DNA of 64,000 nucleotides from Episyrphus balteatus. Its lineage: Eukaryota; Arthropoda; Insecta; Diptera; Syrphidae. Below, piece after piece: positions 34,440 to 49,100 of the stretch. Every line of letters begins with the position of its first letter. Position 1 is the first letter of the stretch. Where the stretch lies: NCBI RefSeq assembly GCF_945859705.1, contig NC_079135.1, forward strand, positions 123,808,551 to 123,872,550. The letters run 5' to 3'. A program made the position numbers and the translations under genes. The notes beneath the pieces were generated by a model. That model was not told the DNA's origin. It made no database searches and saw only the letters and a list, made by a program, of their open reading frames with translations.

Positions 34440-36758
34440 TTTTTTTCAGAAAATCAAAAGATACCTATATTATAAACATATACAAGTCTATATGTGCAGC
34501 ACTAAATGATTTGTTTTTTGTATTTTAGTGATTTGATTACCTATATGAAAATCTCCCTTAAAATCACTACCAATTTTGCATCGTTGCAGAAGCTGTCGAT
34601 GAAGTTTGTATAAAGGAAAACAAAAATTGTTTGGTCCATTACAAAGAGTTTTTATCTCTTTGACCATTTCCTTAAGCACTATGTTAACACCTTAAAATGC
34701 TCTTTTAAGAACCCTTTAAATACCACAAGTACTTATTGCTTATTGCTTATTACCCACTTTTGTTCTATGTTAACCTTAAATCCAGTATGTAAGCGAAAAT
34801 AAATGTATCGATTTATTCACAGACTGTAGTACCTACCAACGCTAGGAAATAACCTCGAAAACTGGTAAAAAGCGGGATTTTCGATTTTCTAACGGGAATA
34901 TCTCAAAAACGCGATGTGATAGAATTTTCATGAGTTCTGATTCGAGCTCAGCATATAAAAAACCTTTAGTATATCTTGGTTTCTGTAACAAAAACCTTGT
35001 TGGCTTATATATATTATACTTTTGCAATGGAAGAAAAACTTGTTTTTATTTCTAAAAATTATAAGAGAAAGTAACGGGACATTTTGTTCTTCTCAATATT
35101 CTTGTTTTTTGATCCCCTTTTATAAAAAAATAGTAGGGTGTCGCTGCAATACTCGGTTTTATATAAATAGCATTTTTATATGGTGCGAAAATCGAAAAAA
35201 TATTCTGAAAGGTTCTGAAAGGGTACAAAACTTGAATAACATGGAAACATTACCTCATAAAAAAGTCGGATTTCTTAAGAAAAAAAAAATGTATCTCGGT
35301 TATTTATGGAATATTCCCAACAATGTTATGCCATTTTGAAAAGAGAATTGAACACACCAACTTTTAAGGCAACTTTCCGAAACATTGTAGTGCATTTTTT
35401 TTACACTACGGCTCATTGAATTAGAGTCATGTAAAAATTTTTAGTACTAAGTTGGGTAAAAAGTAATATTTTCTTTAAAACTGATACAGCTGAGTTAAAA
35501 TTGAATGCATTTGATAGCAGGGTTATTCAAGGTTCCGTAACAAAAGAAAAAAAATGAGAAAAATTAAGATTTGTAGTGACGGCACATGAAAAACCGTCAC
35601 AGGGTGACCATTTTTTCGACTTTTTTTCAAATGCCCATAACTCCCAAAATATATGGCTGCGATTTTTTTTATTATTTTTCTGATAACTGTCACTACCTAC
35701 CCTATCTACCGTTTTCATTTCGACGTTAACTTTTGGGACACCCTGTATATTAAATTGTACGAAATATTTTTTTTTATAAAGCCTTAGAATGGTTAAAATT
35801 TGTTTCTTAAAAAAAATTTTCTTGCTCGCTAACGCTTGCAATTTATATCAAAGAACTTATCACTCTTTGTACCTACAAAACTAGAGATGCCGCTGAATAT
35901 TGGGCCATTTTTAAATTCGTTTACCGTAAGCAGGGCTTTTTTAAACTTTTAACTACGAATTCCTCTCCTAAAAAATACTTAAAAAGGATATTTGCAAATT
36001 TTTCGCTTCTACACAGTTCAAATGACTATTTGATTTAGCGGGATTTAGAATTGACTGCAGTTACATATAGTTGATACAAAGTATTGTGATTTCTAAAAAC
36101 AAAATTTTGTTTGGTCTGAGCTAACCTATTTTAAAATTTTAAAATTATAGAAGATTTTTGCCACTACAATATGTTTCTAAACAATACCAAATGTATTCAA
36201 AAAGCAAAATGCTATTTTTGTATGTTTTGAAAACCTAGCTATTTAATTTTCTTTCGGTCATACAAAAATTATTCAATGAATGAAGTTATATTAATTCAAG
36301 TTATCACGGTAAAATTGTAAAATAGTACCTGTATCGCTGCTTAACAGCGACATTATGTTTATCTGAATTTTATATTAAAGAAAAAGGTAACGTATACGCC
36401 ATACACATTTTTTTAAACATTTTAAAAGGTTTCTGTAGTTGGAATTGATAATTATCAATAAACAAATAAAAACAAAAAATATTTTGAAAAAAGAGAAATC
36501 TGATAAAATAATTTTTCAATTTTTTCAAAAACTAAAAGAGATAGACACATATAGTTTTCACTGTTCGATAAGGAATCAATTGAGGCAGTTTTATGTGTGA
36601 GTAATTTTTTTTATTAAAATTCACAGTCTGGACAAAAATAGTATAAAATGAGTTTAAAAAAAATTTTTTTCGCCTATTCTTAAATTTGAAATCGATTATT
36701 TCAAAAACTATTGGTTATAATATATTGATTTAAAAATTTGAATCAAATGTACAATTTT
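34440..36758. other. AT-rich sequence with old repeat fragments
   Basis: 34865-34990 carries the TCTGATTCGAGCTCAGCA motif of the dispersed family also near 15290 and 26315. TTTTGGGACACCCTGTAT at about 35728 recurs at 52902. No gene supported. Confidence 0.4.
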
Positions 36759-36965
36759 GCTTTTCCGAAATTGTATCATTTATTACTGTAAGTGTTGCCG
36801 TTGTTTTTTAATAATTTTTTTTTATTTTGATAATTTTTTTTTAGAAAACTGCACCTCACACCTAAACGGGGGGAGATAGACCCCCCTCCAAAAAAAAAAA
36901 TGTTTGTTTTGAACTGCTCTACAAAAACCTGTTATCAAATCCTGGCGTCCAAGTTATCCTACTAC
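36759..36965 (+). repeat. family-A dispersed repeat, partial copy
   Basis: GCTTTTCCGAAATTGTATCA, ACTGTAAGTGTTGCCG, TTGTTTTTTAATAATT, CACCTCACACCTAAACGGGG and AAGTTATCCTAC follow the order seen in the other copies. Confidence 0.65.
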
Positions 36966-36999
36966 GTGCCAAAACAACATTTTGTTCGAATTTCTGTAC

Positions 37000-39780
37000 C
37001 TGGGTTGAAATCGTAAAATTTTTTTTTCTAAGCCAATTTTAAACTGATATTCATAAAAAATACCTCGTTTGATTTGGAAATGAATATTCTTGTAGATTAT
37101 ATTTTTAAAACAGCATGTTGTTGTGAAAATATATACTTTAATTTGATGTCGAAGTTGGGTAAATGATGAAAAAAATGGAATTTTTTAACTTTGACAGCTT
37201 ATTAATTCTAGGTGGTTTAACCGAGTTACCTGTTTTATACATTGTTAAAAAGGTATATTTATCTCCTATCAGAAACCTTTAATTTGACGAAGCTAGATTT
37301 TTTTCAATGGGTGAAGGTAAAAAAAAACCGTTTTTTGCCCCTAACTCCAGATTTTGGGGGTGTTAGTGACTTTTTAAATACCGTTTTGTAATCAGTGCGA
37401 CTAGCTCTACAAAACGTGATAGGTCTCCGCCCGCGTATATTTTAAAACCTCATTTTTGTAACACCGTGTAATTATACGCCTACCTGTCATTTCATCAGAA
37501 CTATTGATGAGATGGGAATTCTTAATTTGTTCTTGATATTTTACGTCTGGTAAAAACTGAACATTTCTGTCGCCACAATCAGTAACTTCTTAAATCGAGT
37601 TAAGAAAAAGAGAAATGAGTGGCCTTATGATGTCTTCCATTTTTAAGTCTACATCTGCTAAGTTTTTATCTATGAAAAACTGATATATTAAAAATATCAA
37701 GATGGAGTTTAGAAAGCACTGAGTTATTAATTGGGTACCTAAATCAACAGTGAAGTCACCTCTTTGTCTCGACTTAAGCGGTTACTTATTGTGGCCACAC
37801 TTTATTTCGTTGAAATTTCTAATATCTAAAAAAAAAATAATTGGAAACATTAAAGTATTCTCACGTTTATCGAATTGATGATTAAATTATTATAAAAGTA
37901 ATTTAATTCCATTTGCTTATTCCTTCACTCTTTCGACTTTCTCTTTCATGTGAATAATCCTCCATACTATTATTTTTATTCAATAAATTCTAATTAAGTT
38001 ATCAACCAACATAGCCCACATTCTTTTCTTTTATTTTGTTTTTGTTTAGTTTGACATTTTCTTATTAATGAGACAAAATCCCTTCTCATTTATTTTTTTC
38101 TAATTCACCAGAGTTGTTCAATTTATCTTGTACAATTGCAATTAATCATTTTGAACACACACTCACACAAATACAATACCCCCTTCCATTCTAATTCTAG
38201 TTCCCAATTAAGAAAAGTTTTCGAAAAGGATTTCCATTTCCATATTATAGACATTCCTAATACTCATACCAAAGTTGATAATATTATTTTGGGATATCAT
38301 AACAAAAATTACATCGAACTACAACAAAACTTTTTTCTCATCCAGATGTGCGATGGAAAAAATCCTTGAAATCGATAGTAGACCAACCAAAGAAGGAAAT
38401 AAGATAAATCACCAAGGAACTATAAAATCCAAAACTAAATCAAGGGCAAAAGAATAAAATATATGAGTATTGTGTATTCGCACTATCAATTAATTTTTGG
38501 AAGCAAGCAAGACGAATATCTCTTAAATAATAGCTGGAGTGGATGGCGCTTAGTTGACGGGAAAGTTTTTCTGTCTCCCCCTCTCCTTATTTGGTTGTGT
38601 GACATAATATTCGAGTTGTTTAAGCGATTGGAATTACACTTTTATTTGTGACTTATCTACACTTTTATGGGAAATTAAAGCCTTCCATTCAATGATTTTG
38701 GGGTAGATTTCCAGCAAAAAAGGGGACAAAAAAAGAAGAATAGGAATTAATTTGATGTGAGCTTCTATTTATATTCAGACTCATATCCCCCCAGTTAGAA
38801 TATCATTTTATGTCTATGCTCGTAACAGAAAACTACCGACATCATCCCGGAAGTATAGGGAAAAACGAGTTTCTTATAATGATATTCGGCCATAAGAAAA
38901 CTATTTTATCTTTATCTTTTGGATATCTGATGAAAATATAGAACAAAATTGATACCCTGCTTTGCAAGGACGAAGAAAGGAATTCGAGTAAAAAGAAAAA
39001 AAAAAAACTAAAGCTGTCGTCACAGTGAATAAAAGGAATGTAAACGCTATTTGAATCCAAATATTTTGTTTGAAAAATGTTTAAAAAAATGTATTTTCTT
39101 ATTTTGTTTAATTTTGTTACTACTTTTTTGTATGAAAAGCTTTTAAAATGATACTACCTACATTCAATACTTCAATAGTGCAATATTAAGGCTTTATAAT
39201 AATTAAAAAATAATATAATTTTTCTAAGCCAATCAAATTTTACAAAAAAAGGTCGAAAATAATGACTTTTTTATCAATTTTTTTTACAAAAAGTTTAAAA
39301 AAAAAAATTTTTTAAATAACAATTTTTTTTTCTTCCATTAACCTTTTGTCCATTTTTTTTTTACATGACAACCTATAATGCATTTTATATCGCCGGAAAG
39401 CTTGTCGTTGTACCTTTAAATATATGCTGCAATCATATCTGTATCGCATCTACAAAAAAAGATAAAATATTTCAATGACAACCATTTCGAAATAAAAACT
39501 TGATTGCTGCAGAAAATTTTCTTACTGATGGTTGGTGTCAGAAAACGATTACCCACTAGTATTTTGTGGTAAGTTTTCTCTGAATTCTGAATATGAAAAT
39601 TATTGAAAATTCGTACAAATACAGTCTTGTCTATTATCTATCAAACCTATAAATTTTATTTATCTGTCAAAATTGAGAAGTTATTAATACAAAAATTTGG
39701 GCAAAACAAATTATTTCTTCCGTTATTGAGCAAATAATAATTTAAAAATATCAATTTTTGGCATATGCTTGCATATCAGT
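37000..39780. other. non-genic sequence, part apparently unique
   Basis: 37.8-38.9 kb is host-like and low in repeats, with no ORF over 80 codons. I see nothing else that can be supported. Confidence 0.4.
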
Positions 39781-39812
39781 GATAGCAATAAATATTGTAA
39801 GTTTGAGATTTT

Positions 39813-40480
39813 TTAAAATGCACGACTGGGTCGCACGAACTTGCTCTTAGAGTTAAAGTTGCTTTAATTTTTAAGACTTTTTATATAGAAATTTGGAAAA
39901 AAAAATTCGTTTAAAAAAAAAAAATTAAATTAAATCTGAAATAAAATTGCCCTCCAAAACAAGTATGCAGTTTTGATTGATATATTAAGATCATTAGAGC
40001 CGTTTTTTAAAAAACTAATTTTTTATAAATAATTTTTTGGAAAAAATGTTTTAAAATATGCAATTTTGTAGAAATAACTAATCAACATCTAAAAACAAAA
40101 TTTCAAAAAAATTCAATGTCCCGTTTTCGAAAATTTGATTTTTCAAAAAAACATTTTCAAAATTTTTTTAAAAATCCAAAAATTATTTTTTTGAAAATTT
40201 GTTTTTTTGGTTCATATTTAGATTCTATAAATGCTTCCTCACAAAAAGTTTCGTTGAAATCGAATTAGTAGTTTCTTAGATAATCGGATTTGAAAAAAAA
40301 AAACCGTTCTATGGCAGGTACCGTTAATAATGATTTTCAAAAAAAAATTTTTCATTCAAAGATAGACCTTAGCTTAAAACTAACATTTTAATTTTTTAAA
40401 CAAAATCGTTGGAGCCGTTTTTGAGATATTTCAATTTTACTAAAGTCGGTATATGACAAGTACTTTGAAATCGGGTATTT
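39813..40480 (-). mobile_element. HINE/Helitron-like element, copy 5 (right end missing)
   Basis: Left hairpin GCACGACTGGGTCGCAC then GAACTTGCTCTTAGAG, and a body close to copy 3. The expected right palindrome is absent before the family-A repeat starts at 40540. Confidence 0.55.
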
Positions 40481-40539
40481 AAAAAAAAAAGTGATTAAAA
40501 TAACTTCATTTTAAAATTAATATTAAGTTTATAATTCTA

Positions 40540-40919
40540 GCTTTTGAAAAAAGTATCAATCAAAACTGTAAGTGTTGCCGTTGTTTTTTAATAATTTTTT
40601 TTTATTTTAAGTATTTTTTTTAGAAAATTGCCCCTCCCGCCAAAACGGGGGGACATAGGCACCCCCTCCCATAGTAAACAATGATTGTATTTAACCCCTC
40701 TACAAAATCGCATTATCAGTTCTTGGTGCTTAAGTTATCGTACTTTCCCCTCAAATGTTTCTGTTTTACTTGAGTAAAACTAAAAATGAGAAAAAAAGCT
40801 AGATAAAAATGGCCATACTTCGGTTAATTTTCAATGAAAAAAATTAGTGAGTACAACATTTTGAAGGAAATTTAATCTTCTTTTTTTGTTTGGAGGAATG
40901 TTTATGTCTATCTCAACCC
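40540..40919 (+). repeat. family-A repeat, left part of a split copy
   Basis: Homologous to 59490 onward up to ATCTCAACCC. Its continuation resumes at 52009 (CCAAAAG...AACTAAAAAAGC). The intact counterpart near 59840 reads TCTCAGCCCAAATAAGAGAC, so 11.1 kb has been inserted at this point. Confidence 0.7.
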
Positions 40920-42048
40920 CTCAAGTAGCACAAAAGTCTAAAATACACCAAAATATTTGGTGTATTTTTTGCACTTTCGTGATATGCATTTTGAATATAA
41001 AAAATACACCATTTTCTCGTATATAATAAACTCCGGTGGTTAAAAAAATATACCGATTTTGGTGTATAAAAGGCGCTAGTGGTATATTACATGATCTCGT
41101 TTTTGGTGAAAATTATCCCTTTGAAATTGAAAAATACACAATAAATCTATGGATAAAATACACAGTTTAAATTATTCTGATTTAAAATTTGAACCAAAGT
41201 TTATTTTTTACCTCAAACAGTTTGATGAATTCTAATTCACACCATTTCTTATGAAATAAATGAAAATGAACTTTTATTCACTTTCATAATATTGCCATAA
41301 GAAACTAATGGTTAAATATGAATTTGTTTGCCTAATTTAAAAACGAAACACATTCTGTCTACTAATTTTAGATACTACCCCCTTTAAAATCAAGCGCCTC
41401 AAAAATGTCACTGAATTAATGATTTTTTTGTTCGATTTTAAAAATCAGTTTTTTCAAAAATTATAATTTTGTTGTTGTTTTTACATTTTTTTAGAAGAGT
41501 TCTTTTATAATATAATATACCGAATGGAAAAAACAAGAATACGGGATAATTAGGTCAATAAATATACTATTATAGTAAAAAAATTAATTGCTGTCTTCTT
41601 TTTACTTGCTCTATAGGGCAAGTATTGGTTTCGTGTCAAAAAAAAAAATCGAGGTTTTAATGAAAACTAACATTACGATAATGGAGAAGTTCAAAAAAGT
41701 GGGTTTCGTCATGACGTCCGTCGGTCTGTGCGTCTGTGCGTCTGTGCGTCGGTGCGTCCATCTGTACATGAAGCTGCAGCCTAAACGGGTGGACGGATTT
41801 TCTTCAAATTTGGTACAGATGATTTTTTTGTAATTTCCAAGGTTGGTTTTTTTTTGTTTTTTAATATCTCGCTTAGAACGTATACCTCCCATACAAATTG
41901 TTTGAGTTTTTGCAAATTTCTCGAAAACGGCTCTAACGATTTTGATTAAATTTATCACACGTAATGCTGTCCGTAGTTCTGACAAAACTACGTTTTTAGT
42001 TTTTCTCTAAAAATGCGGATAGTGAAAATATGACACTAACTTTTTTTT

Positions 42049-42437
42049 AAATCGCGGATGTCGGCTCTTCCCGTAAATCTTAATGAGTTATTGCAATTTT
42101 CTCGTAAACGACTCTAACGATTTCGATTAAATTTTAAACACGTAATGTAATACGTAAATCTAACATAGCTGCACTTTTGGTTTTTCTTAAAAAATACGTA
42201 TAGTGAAAATATGATATTAACTTTTTTTTAAATCGCGGATGTCGGCTCTTCCCGTAAATCTTAATGAGTTATTGCAATTTTCTCGTAAACGACTCTAACG
42301 ATTTCGATTAAATTTTAAACACGTAATGTAATACGTAAATCTAACATAGCTGCACTTTTGGTTTTTCTTAAAAAATACGTATAGTGAAAATATGATATTA
42401 ACTTTTTTTTAAATCGCGGATGTCGGCTCTTCCCGTA
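42049..42437 (+). repeat. 181 bp tandem duplication inside copy 6
   Basis: TCGGCTCTTCCCGTAAATCT recurs at 42061 and 42242, and its first 15 bases again at 42423. The first two units look essentially identical over 181 bases, so the duplication is recent relative to the element. A degenerate unit precedes them. Confidence 0.8.
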
Positions 42438-43141
42438 CATCATAATTACGATGATGGAGGAGTCCGAAAAAGTGGCTATAGCAATTCCGTCCGTGCGTCT
42501 GTGCGGTTGTGCGTCCATCTGTACACATTTCCACAGCCTAAACACAGCCAAACCAATTAACTCGAAAATGACTCTAACGATTTTGATTAAACTTTTCAGA
42601 CGTAATATTCGAAGCAATTGCAATAAAACTGCATTTTTAGTTTTTCTCAAAAAAGTCAAAAAAGTGTACCTCCCATACAAATTTTTCAAATAATACCAAG
42701 TAACTCGACAACGGCTGTAACGATTTTCAATATTACTGTATTTTTTTTTTTCTTCAAAAAAGTCAAATACAAAAAAAATGTTTTGCAAAATTTGTCCTAG
42801 ATGTCGGCTCTTCCCTTTTATGAACCAAATTTTTCTAAAAATTTTATAGCCACATTTCTTATAACCTACAAATTACCTTATAATTTTTTTAACACTCAAA
42901 ATAAAATTTTAGGTCTTTCCACGTTACCCAGGAGGTAGACCCTTCACGCGCTTTTTTTATCGAGGTTTCCCCTGTAGGCATAGTCCTCATGTTGTAATGT
43001 AATAATACTGTTATGAACGAAAAAATTTATGCAATATTATTCCGGGAGTTGAACAAATAAAGAAAAAAAAAAACAATTATAAAAGAAGAACTAGGTATGA
43101 AAACCTTACCAAAAACTATTCGATCATCTCACCATATTAAT

Positions 43142-46100
43142 TTATTCTTGTGGATATATAAAGTAAATTGGTTTATGATCTGAGAAGAAGCTTTCATACA
43201 CTCCACACTCTAGTGGATGTATGTTTGAAAATATGACATCAATTTGGGTATTGTTATCTGTAGTAACTGCATTGTTAGGTAGTGCGGATCTAAGATTCCA
43301 TTCCGTCAAAGTTTCATGGAGAAATGTGTTCGGCTTATTTCTTAAATTGATGTTAAAATCTCCCAACAGAACGATTTTTCCACGTAATTTGTGTCTTATT
43401 TCATTCATAAAATCTTTGAATTGTTCCCTAAAGTCTTCAAATGAAGCCGAAGGAGATTTATAACCTGCGATAACTAAAACTTCACCTAATTCAAATGAGA
43501 GCAAATCAATATGAGTTTTCTTTGTCGAATCTATAATTATTTGTATTGTTGCCGATTTGATGCTCTTTGTGTCAATTGATAAAGTTTCCTTTACAAAACA
43601 CATTAATCCTCTGGGCTTACGCTTTTTATAATCCTGATCTGACCTATAAATTAGTTTAAATCCCGGTATATTCAAAGAATCTGAATAAAGTGTTTGAGTT
43701 TCGGAAAAAACTAAAACATCACAATTTGAGTACCAGTGATCGGCTATAACGCAATTTATGTTCTTTTTTAGAGAACGAGCATTTTGGTAAGCAACAATTA
43801 AGCCGGTTTTTTGGTCAAAATTTTTAAACGACAAATTCATTTTACAATCATTTCTAAGACGTCTTAACTCGTCCAAAATTAAATTTTCTTCGGCTGTAGC
43901 ATTTGGTGGTGAGAAATTACCAATTATAAAAAGCCCTGTCAAAGATGTTACTCTACTTAACGCAACGTACATCATAGATCTTCTGATTTTTTTCGATTTT
44001 CTCAGATCGATGCACACTTTATCGTATGTTTGGCCTTGGCTTTTATGAATTGTTATGGCTTCTGCTGGAACTATTGGAAATTGTTTTCTAAGAATTTGGT
44101 ATGTGTTAACGGTATTCACATTTATTGAATGAACTTTCCTTTCAATAGGGACCAAGTTGCGGTCTATGTCGTTTAATTCTATGAATTTATTTAAGGACTG
44201 TCGGGCTTTCAATCCAACTTGAGGATTTGGTGGAAATAAAATCCAAATTTTGTCTACTTCACTCGTATTGGGTCTCATGGAAATATGTTTGAGTTCTCCA
44301 CATGCCCCGTTTACCAAACCGTCTTCAACATCTATATTTGTTGTTATCATATATTTTATGTTTTTCTTAAGACGTACTATATTTGAAAGACCCCCTAAAT
44401 CAGACAACTTTTTCTTCTGAAGTGCTTCCAATGCTCGTTTTTTGATTGCTTCTCCCACTTTTCCAAGCACAGAATCGATGGAGGTGGCACTTATTTCTTC
44501 ACCCGGTGCTTTTGATAGTTTTAAACTATTATACTCATCAACGTCATTGTTCGTTGAGTACAATCGAATTACGTCTTCAGGTATAGAAGTGCTATCAACT
44601 TCACGACTCTTAACTAGCTGAATATCTTCACTTGTCATTGTTCCCGTAGCAAGATTATTCAGTGCGTTTATAAATAAGGTTTCATTTTGTTGGCGCATGA
44701 TTTTGGTTAGCTCAAAAATCTTGAAAAGTACCCATAACGTGTTTGTTTCGGCAAAAACATTTAAGTCGTTATTTTGTGGTGCCTTAAATATAAACGTGTC
44801 AAAGACAGGAGGTAACTGATTTAAGTCTCCAACTAAAATAATGGAAATCCCTCCAAATGGTTCATTTCGGCCCATAACCTGTCGTAGTCTTGTATCTACC
44901 CTACTTAGAAGACGACTTCCAACCATTGATATTTCATCAATAATAAGCAATTTAAGATTGATTAACTTTTGCCGTATCGTGTTCGCAATATCACTAGAAA
45001 GATTGGGCATGGTCCCTCCGTACTGAGAAACGGGGAGAGCGAAAGCTGTATGAAGTGTCACTCCATTAATCAAAAAAGCAGCTTTTCCTGAGGGAGCAGT
45101 TAGCAAAACTTTTATGGAATCACCAATTGCTCCCGGTCTACTATCAAAATATTTAGTAATAAGTTGGAATATGGAGTTGATTACCGTAGATTTACCGACT
45201 CCAGCAGAACCACTTAAGAATATATTAAGAGGCAAACAGTTTTTAGTTTTAAAACAATTATATACATGCATAACGAATTCTCGTTGGTCTTTATTTAATT
45301 TGTTCAGCTGTAAAATCATACACTCTTGGGAAATTTTGGGTGGACTCACGAAACGATTAACTAAATTTTCCTTTTTATTTTCTACTCCGCCCTGCTCTAA
45401 AATATCTATCTGCTCTGGTTCAGGAAGAAAATCTGATGGAGTGCTTTCATGCCTTTCGTTGCCTTGTCTTATTTCTTCAAGTGCTTCATCTAAAATATCG
45501 TCTTCTACTATGGCATATTTTAACCTATTCGCTTCAACTAATGTTCTATTCTTCAAATAAGCTTCCTTAGAATCGATATTTTCTATTTCCTCGGCCTCAT
45601 TTCTCCAAGGCATAAATAGAAGTATCTGCTCACGATAATAATTCTGTGGATCCTGTACCAATTTGTATCTTCTATATCGAATTATCTTAGAATTGTGCCT
45701 TAAATGATAGTTATCTTCGTTTTCATTTTCTTCATCATTTTGCCTACGCGAGTGTGTGAAATTCGCAACAAAATCTGCTAAGCATAATTCTTCGTGTTTC
45801 ACAGGCCTTTTTGAATATTTTTTAAAGTCATTTTCGACAAAAATGTCAGTGGAATCAGAGTTAAGGTTCTGAAGAAACTTATTTGACTTTAGCATCATTA
45901 ATCTGCTTTCAATTGGACTTGTATTAATAAAAATATGTCCTCTACTACTTTTCGATAATGGCAACGATAGCACGTGATATGCAGCTTCCTGCGCAGACAT
46001 TAAATTGCTGTTGAGAAAAACGTTCGCAATATTTCTAAATTTGTCCTTAATGTTCTTATGGCCCTGATTAATATCTGAAGCAGCATCTCTTAAGAGCTTG

Positions 46101-49100
46101 GATAAACCAGCATCCACTTTGCTTATATAATTCACAATATAATTAGCAATCCCGTATTCTTCTAAGACAAACTGAACATCAATGTTCGACTCAAATAAAT
46201 TCAAAACGTCTTTATTATATGAATTTATTGCTACTTCTAAACTGTTGCGTTTTAAAAATACTTGTGGGTTTTTTAAGGAACTCCTGATGGCATATATGTA
46301 TTGGGACTCTGTAATTTTGAGTGAATGTAGTATATCACTAAAAGGAACAAGGGATGGTTTGTCAAAGAAATGTTGCATTCGGGTCCTAATATTACCTAAT
46401 ATCGCTGAAAGTTCTTCCTTTTCTTTGCCTACTGGAACTTTGGGAAGAGGCTCAAGAATTTGGGTCTTTGGCATAACTGGTATAGGAAAGTTAAACCTGC
46501 ATTTTGTTTTATTTAACTTTCCCTTATTACAAGTATGCGAATGCCTATGACGAAGGTAGGGTATATAGGGACTAATAGGGTTATCTTCGCAGGTGATAAA
46601 CCTATCAATAAATGAAGTGCATCGCGACTTGCTTTCTTCATCGTTTAGTTTATAAACTGGGGCATTTTTGAGCCATAAGAACATGTGCTCATGAGGTGAA
46701 CCACGCATCTGGAATTCTACTCTTTGATAGCTGTCAAGGACTTCAAATTCCTTGAAAGGTCCATTTTTGCTTTTTATATACTTCATAAATTTGGCAACTT
46801 TATGGTCAAAATATCTAGCACAAGTTACTGGGTCATTTCGAATAAGCTCAGTTTTTTCGCAATTTTCCAGTGATATGGCTTCTTCAATACTAAGTTTTTT
46901 GTTATTTAAAAGCTTTGAAAGAAGTTGGATTAATTCGGGCCAGTTTGATTCGGCAGCAGACAGAGTTAAGAAGAGTGTAGGCTTTCCTAATTGGCGAATC
47001 ATTGCCATTAGTTGCATTTTCTTTAACTCCCAGTATGACGGAGATGACGGAATACGGTTAAGAATTCTATACCCAGCATCGTGCTGAATAAGTGAATCCA
47101 GGAAATGTTTCTTTAAAACATTGTCTGCAGTCACCTTATTCGTGCTTTTGCTTTTTCTTAGACAAATGTTAATATTTGATAAACACGATTGCTCTAATTT
47201 CTTTTTTGCCATATAAAGAATTTTAGTTGGAACAGAACCTCGTCTATCATATCGTCTTGCGATTGATTTCGCTCTCTCCGAGTATGATATTTTATTTGTA
47301 GATTCTAAAGGATGTCCGCAGTAGATTTTAGGAAAACATAACTCTTCTAAATTTGGGAATAAATGCCATGGAACTGGAGTCTTTCCCTGACCAGGCGCTA
47401 TTACTTGAACGCTATCCGCTGCTTCTTTGTTCCTATCCATAACAAGGACCTCATCGTTCATCTCGAACTGTAAAATTTGTTGCTCTTCAAGTTGTTTAGC
47501 CTTATTTGCTGTATTAGTTTTTGCTTTCGGTAAGCCTACAAATTCATCTAAATTTATGTCTTCTAACACACTGTCATCTTGTGAAAAGCTATCGGTAGTG
47601 CCCTTTGGGTTCTGTGCATCATTGCTGTCTACAATGAACTCAACCAATTCATCATATGCTTTGTCATACCGTTCAAGGTAAGCTGCATCGACTTGAATGT
47701 TGTTTTTTTGATAAAGAGGGGTAGTCTTTAGGTACTGTAGAGCATCGCACACAACTGCGGGCCGAATTGTCTCAAACATGTAGTTTGAAGAATGGTCAAG
47801 GTGTCGTTTGAGTTTCAACTGAATAGTTTTCATGTTATCAAACTGGCGTGGCAGTACCTGCAGCATATCGTTAACCTCAACTGAAATATTGACAACGCTT
47901 CCTTTCATTCCAAGCTGGGGATTCAGGGCAAAGGGTTTTAAATCGCGAATTTGCATAAAATTTATGAAGGGTGCAACCATTCTCTCTTCAAGAGGAGATA
48001 ATATTTGGATAGATTTGGGAATGGGAACAAAGTTAAGGCCATTAGCAATTGCTAACTTAGGAACAAGACCTTTCTGTACATATCTGTAACAAGTTTTACA
48101 TGTCCAGGCTGATTTATGGCTTCTTATTTTATTTATACTTTCTACAAATTTTTTTCCAAAATACTTTTTCGAATAAGTTGTTTGGTACTTTACAACAGAA
48201 TGCGCAAAAAATGTCCCTTCACAAAAACAACAAATATACTCCGGACACATGCTTCTTTCCTTAATAAATAAAAGCTTTGCTTGACTATCTTCACTAACTT
48301 GCTTTTTTAAGTTATCACGGTATTGCTCCCGAAATTTATATAAAAGATTTTCACGTTTTTCTTTCCGTTGTTTTGTATTAATTTGCTGTTCTTTTTGTTT
48401 TAATTCAAGAACGCTTCTTTTAGATTCTTTAAATAGTTTATCTTTTTGTCTTTTTCGTTCCAAAGTGGTTTTTAGACAACGACTTAGTTGTTTTCGGGTT
48501 ACATCTTTAACTTTTTCTGTTAAACGATGATCTTCATTACTTCTTCTAGTTCGCATTCTTGTCGAAAGCCTTGTATTTTCAAAAACCCTATAATCTTGTT
48601 GACTCCTTAGAGATCGTTTCCTTGCATTGTCTTTTACCCTTTCTAAAATTTTATTTTCTATCATACTTCGCTTGGCACGCATTCTTGTCAAAAGCTTAGT
48701 GTTTTCTTCTTTTTTATAGTCTTGTTGGCTCCTAAGAATTCGTTTCTTTGCACTATCTTTTTCCCTTTGTAAAATTAAGTTTTTTGTCACACTTCGCCTT
48801 GTACGCATTCTTGTCAAAAGCTTCTCGTTTTCGTCTTTTTTATAGTCTTGTAGTATCCTCAAAATTCGTTTCTTTGCACAATCTTTTTCCCGTTTTAAAA
48901 TTCTATTTTCTAAAACACTTCGCAAAGCTTTCATTCTTTGAACCTGCTTTGTATTTTCTATATCCTTAAAATCCTTTTGAGAACGCAGTATTCTTTTTCT
49001 TTTTCTGTCTATTTTTCTTATTGTAGGCCCAGTAGCTTCGTTTTTCTTTTTTCTTGATTCTCTTTGCGTCGTTCGTTCCTTAGCCTTGAATGTTTCATTC

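Noticed and set aside
41611..42788. Minus-strand ORFs of 124 and 157 codons
   Set aside because: They read through the HINE-like element and its 181 bp duplication; the same short peptides appear in every copy of the repeat (for example 463-675 and 24943-25143).
45114..45560. 148-codon ORF opposite the Helentron gene
   Set aside because: It is the antisense shadow of the helicase coding region, as are all plus-strand ORFs between 43221 and 49867.
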